From: JANQLU01 sp964434955
Lineage (GTDB): Bacteria; Planctomycetota; Planctomycetia; Pirellulales; Pirellulaceae
Direction: 5' to 3'
Length of the DNA: 7,849 bases
Assembly (NCBI GenBank): GCA_964434955.1
Contig: CAYSXI010000221.1
Location: 1 to 7,849, forward strand
Part shown: positions 7,001 through 7,849 of the stretch, piece by piece
How positions within the stretch are numbered: the stretch's first letter is position 1
How the letters are laid out: the number at the start of each line of letters is the position of its first letter
Notes under the pieces: generated by a model
What the model was told of the DNA's origin: nothing
The model's input: only the letters and a program-made list of their open reading frames with translations
Databases searched by the model: none
Program-made: the position numbers and the translations under genes

Positions 7001-7849
7001 TTTTGCTTCATCTCGTAGTCACTGGGAACCGTATCTTTTTTGAAGTTACCGAATCCATACATGGTCGGCTTGTATTCCGAGACATAATCCACGTTTGCTT
7101 TGCCGTCGATTTTGTCCTTCATTCCCGTCAAATAGTAAGAAGTGTTGACGATCAAACGCCGCAAGTCTTCGTTTTCAAAATCGGTGCTTGAGCCCATCGT
7201 TGTACAAAACGCCATTCCTTCTTTGCCGTTTTCCATCTGATACGACTTGAACCACGCAAGTGGCATCATCGGTTCGTTTTTTTTGCCCTCAACAGGAGGG
7301 TCATTGGGTTTCATACCGGCCAAAACCTGGCCGTGCAAAAGGATGGTTGCCTCTTTCGTCAAGTTGCGAATTCCGTAGACGTCCGTATTCCCCCAAACAT
7401 CTTTGACTCCTTTGAGCACGACATGATCCGCGTTTTCCTTGTTGATGACGCCGCGCGTGCTCTCCCGTTTGTGGTGGCCGTGATGGCTGATCCAGGTATC
7501 ACCAAGCACCTGTTGCCCGAATCCCCCACGCCACTCCTTGCCGAAGTTGAAAGTGTAATGATGATAGGCGCTATCTTTGCGGACCTTGAAGGCATGCGTC
7601 GAAGTCCGGACGCCAATTACTGGCTTGCCCTCGTTCAGGAACTTGTCCAGATGCGCCATATCTTCATCGGGAAGATTGCGAAAACGAAGTCCCATGATGA
7701 CCAGGTCCGCATCGGCAATTGCCTGCATGCCTGGAATGTTCGTCTGAAAATTCGGCTGGATCTTTTTTGTTTCCGGATTGATCGGAAACAAAACGGTGCA
7801 ATGAAATCCGTGGTGCTTACACAGAATCTGGCCGAGCATCGGCAGGGCT
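6997..7849 (-). CDS. ThuA-like domain protein, N-terminus cut by window edge
   Basis: The frame is open from the right edge to TGA 6999-6997, with 283 codons visible. An internal Met lies at 7839, but the three codons before it (ALP) continue the typical ThuA-like phrase ALPMLGQILCKHHGF, so the real start is outside the window. ThuA-like proteins have a flavodoxin/class I glutamine-amidotransferase-like fold. Recognisable pieces are TVLFPINP, the strand ADLVIMGLRFRNLPDE, and PVIGVRTSTHAF, which occupies the amidotransferase nucleophile-elbow position but has no cysteine. A His-rich WISHHGHHKRES and the C-terminal MPLAWFKSY, CTTMGSSTDFENEDLRRLIVN and YYLTG segments follow. The family is linked by name to trehalose utilisation in rhizobia; in planctomycetes such proteins are abundant and mostly uncharacterised. 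Any signal peptide would lie outside the window. It is the first visible gene of the coupled minus-strand trio. Confidence 0.85.
   Translation of the reverse strand, partial: ALPMLGQILCKHHGFHCTVLFPINPETKKIQPNFQTNIPGMQAIADADLVIMGLRFRNLPDEDMAHLDKFLNEGKPVIGVRTSTHAFKVRKDSAYHHYTFNFGKEWRGGFGQQVLGDTWISHHGHHKRESTRGVINKENADHVVLKGVKDVWGNTDVYGIRNLTKEATILLHGQVLAGMKPNDPPVEGKKNEPMMPLAWFKSYQMENGKEGMAFCTTMGSSTDFENEDLRRLIVNTSYYLTGMKDKIDGKANVDYVSEYKPTMYGFGNFKKDTVPSDYEMKQK

Overview
The window looks like chromosomal DNA of a planctomycete, probably of the Pirellulales type. This is an inference from gene content: a PpiD/SurA-like membrane protein with a long charged insert next to topA, a TopA with a lysine-rich tail instead of zinc fingers, a ThuA-like protein, a short zinc-ribbon protein and a secreted alpha/beta hydrolase. 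Shine-Dalgarno signals are mostly weak. There are no tRNA or rRNA genes, CRISPR arrays or insertion sequences.

Left part (1-2313, minus strand): one long open frame fills this stretch and runs off the left edge, with 771 codons visible. It begins with a single membrane anchor followed by a SurA/PpiD-type chaperone region. A roughly 140-residue Lys/Asp/Ser/Glu-rich spacer with a tandem 8-residue repeat comes next, then a C-terminal region resembling the part of PpiD after the parvulin domain. No clear parvulin catalytic domain is visible.

Middle (2314-5601): a 246-bp divergent intergenic region separates that gene from topA (2560-5313, plus strand). It holds candidate promoters for both directions and a nested inverted repeat. 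topA encodes a complete type IA DNA topoisomerase I of 917 residues, with all core motifs, four C-terminal repeats (the first degenerate) and a histone-H1-like Lys/Ala tail. A small hydrophobic protein of about 82 residues follows 39 bp later on the same strand.

Right part (5602-7849): a 137-bp spacer between convergent genes carries an imperfect hairpin. Beyond it, three minus-strand genes are packed with overlapping stops and starts, in transcription order: a ThuA-like protein (cut by the right edge), a 69-residue zinc-ribbon protein, and a secreted alpha/beta hydrolase. The overlaps suggest one translationally coupled operon. Its substrate cannot be read from the sequence.

I see no clear-cut new defence or mobile system. 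The most unusual items are the parvulin-less PpiD-like protein with its repetitive charged linker, the TopA C-terminus, and the coupled ThuA/zinc-ribbon/hydrolase unit.
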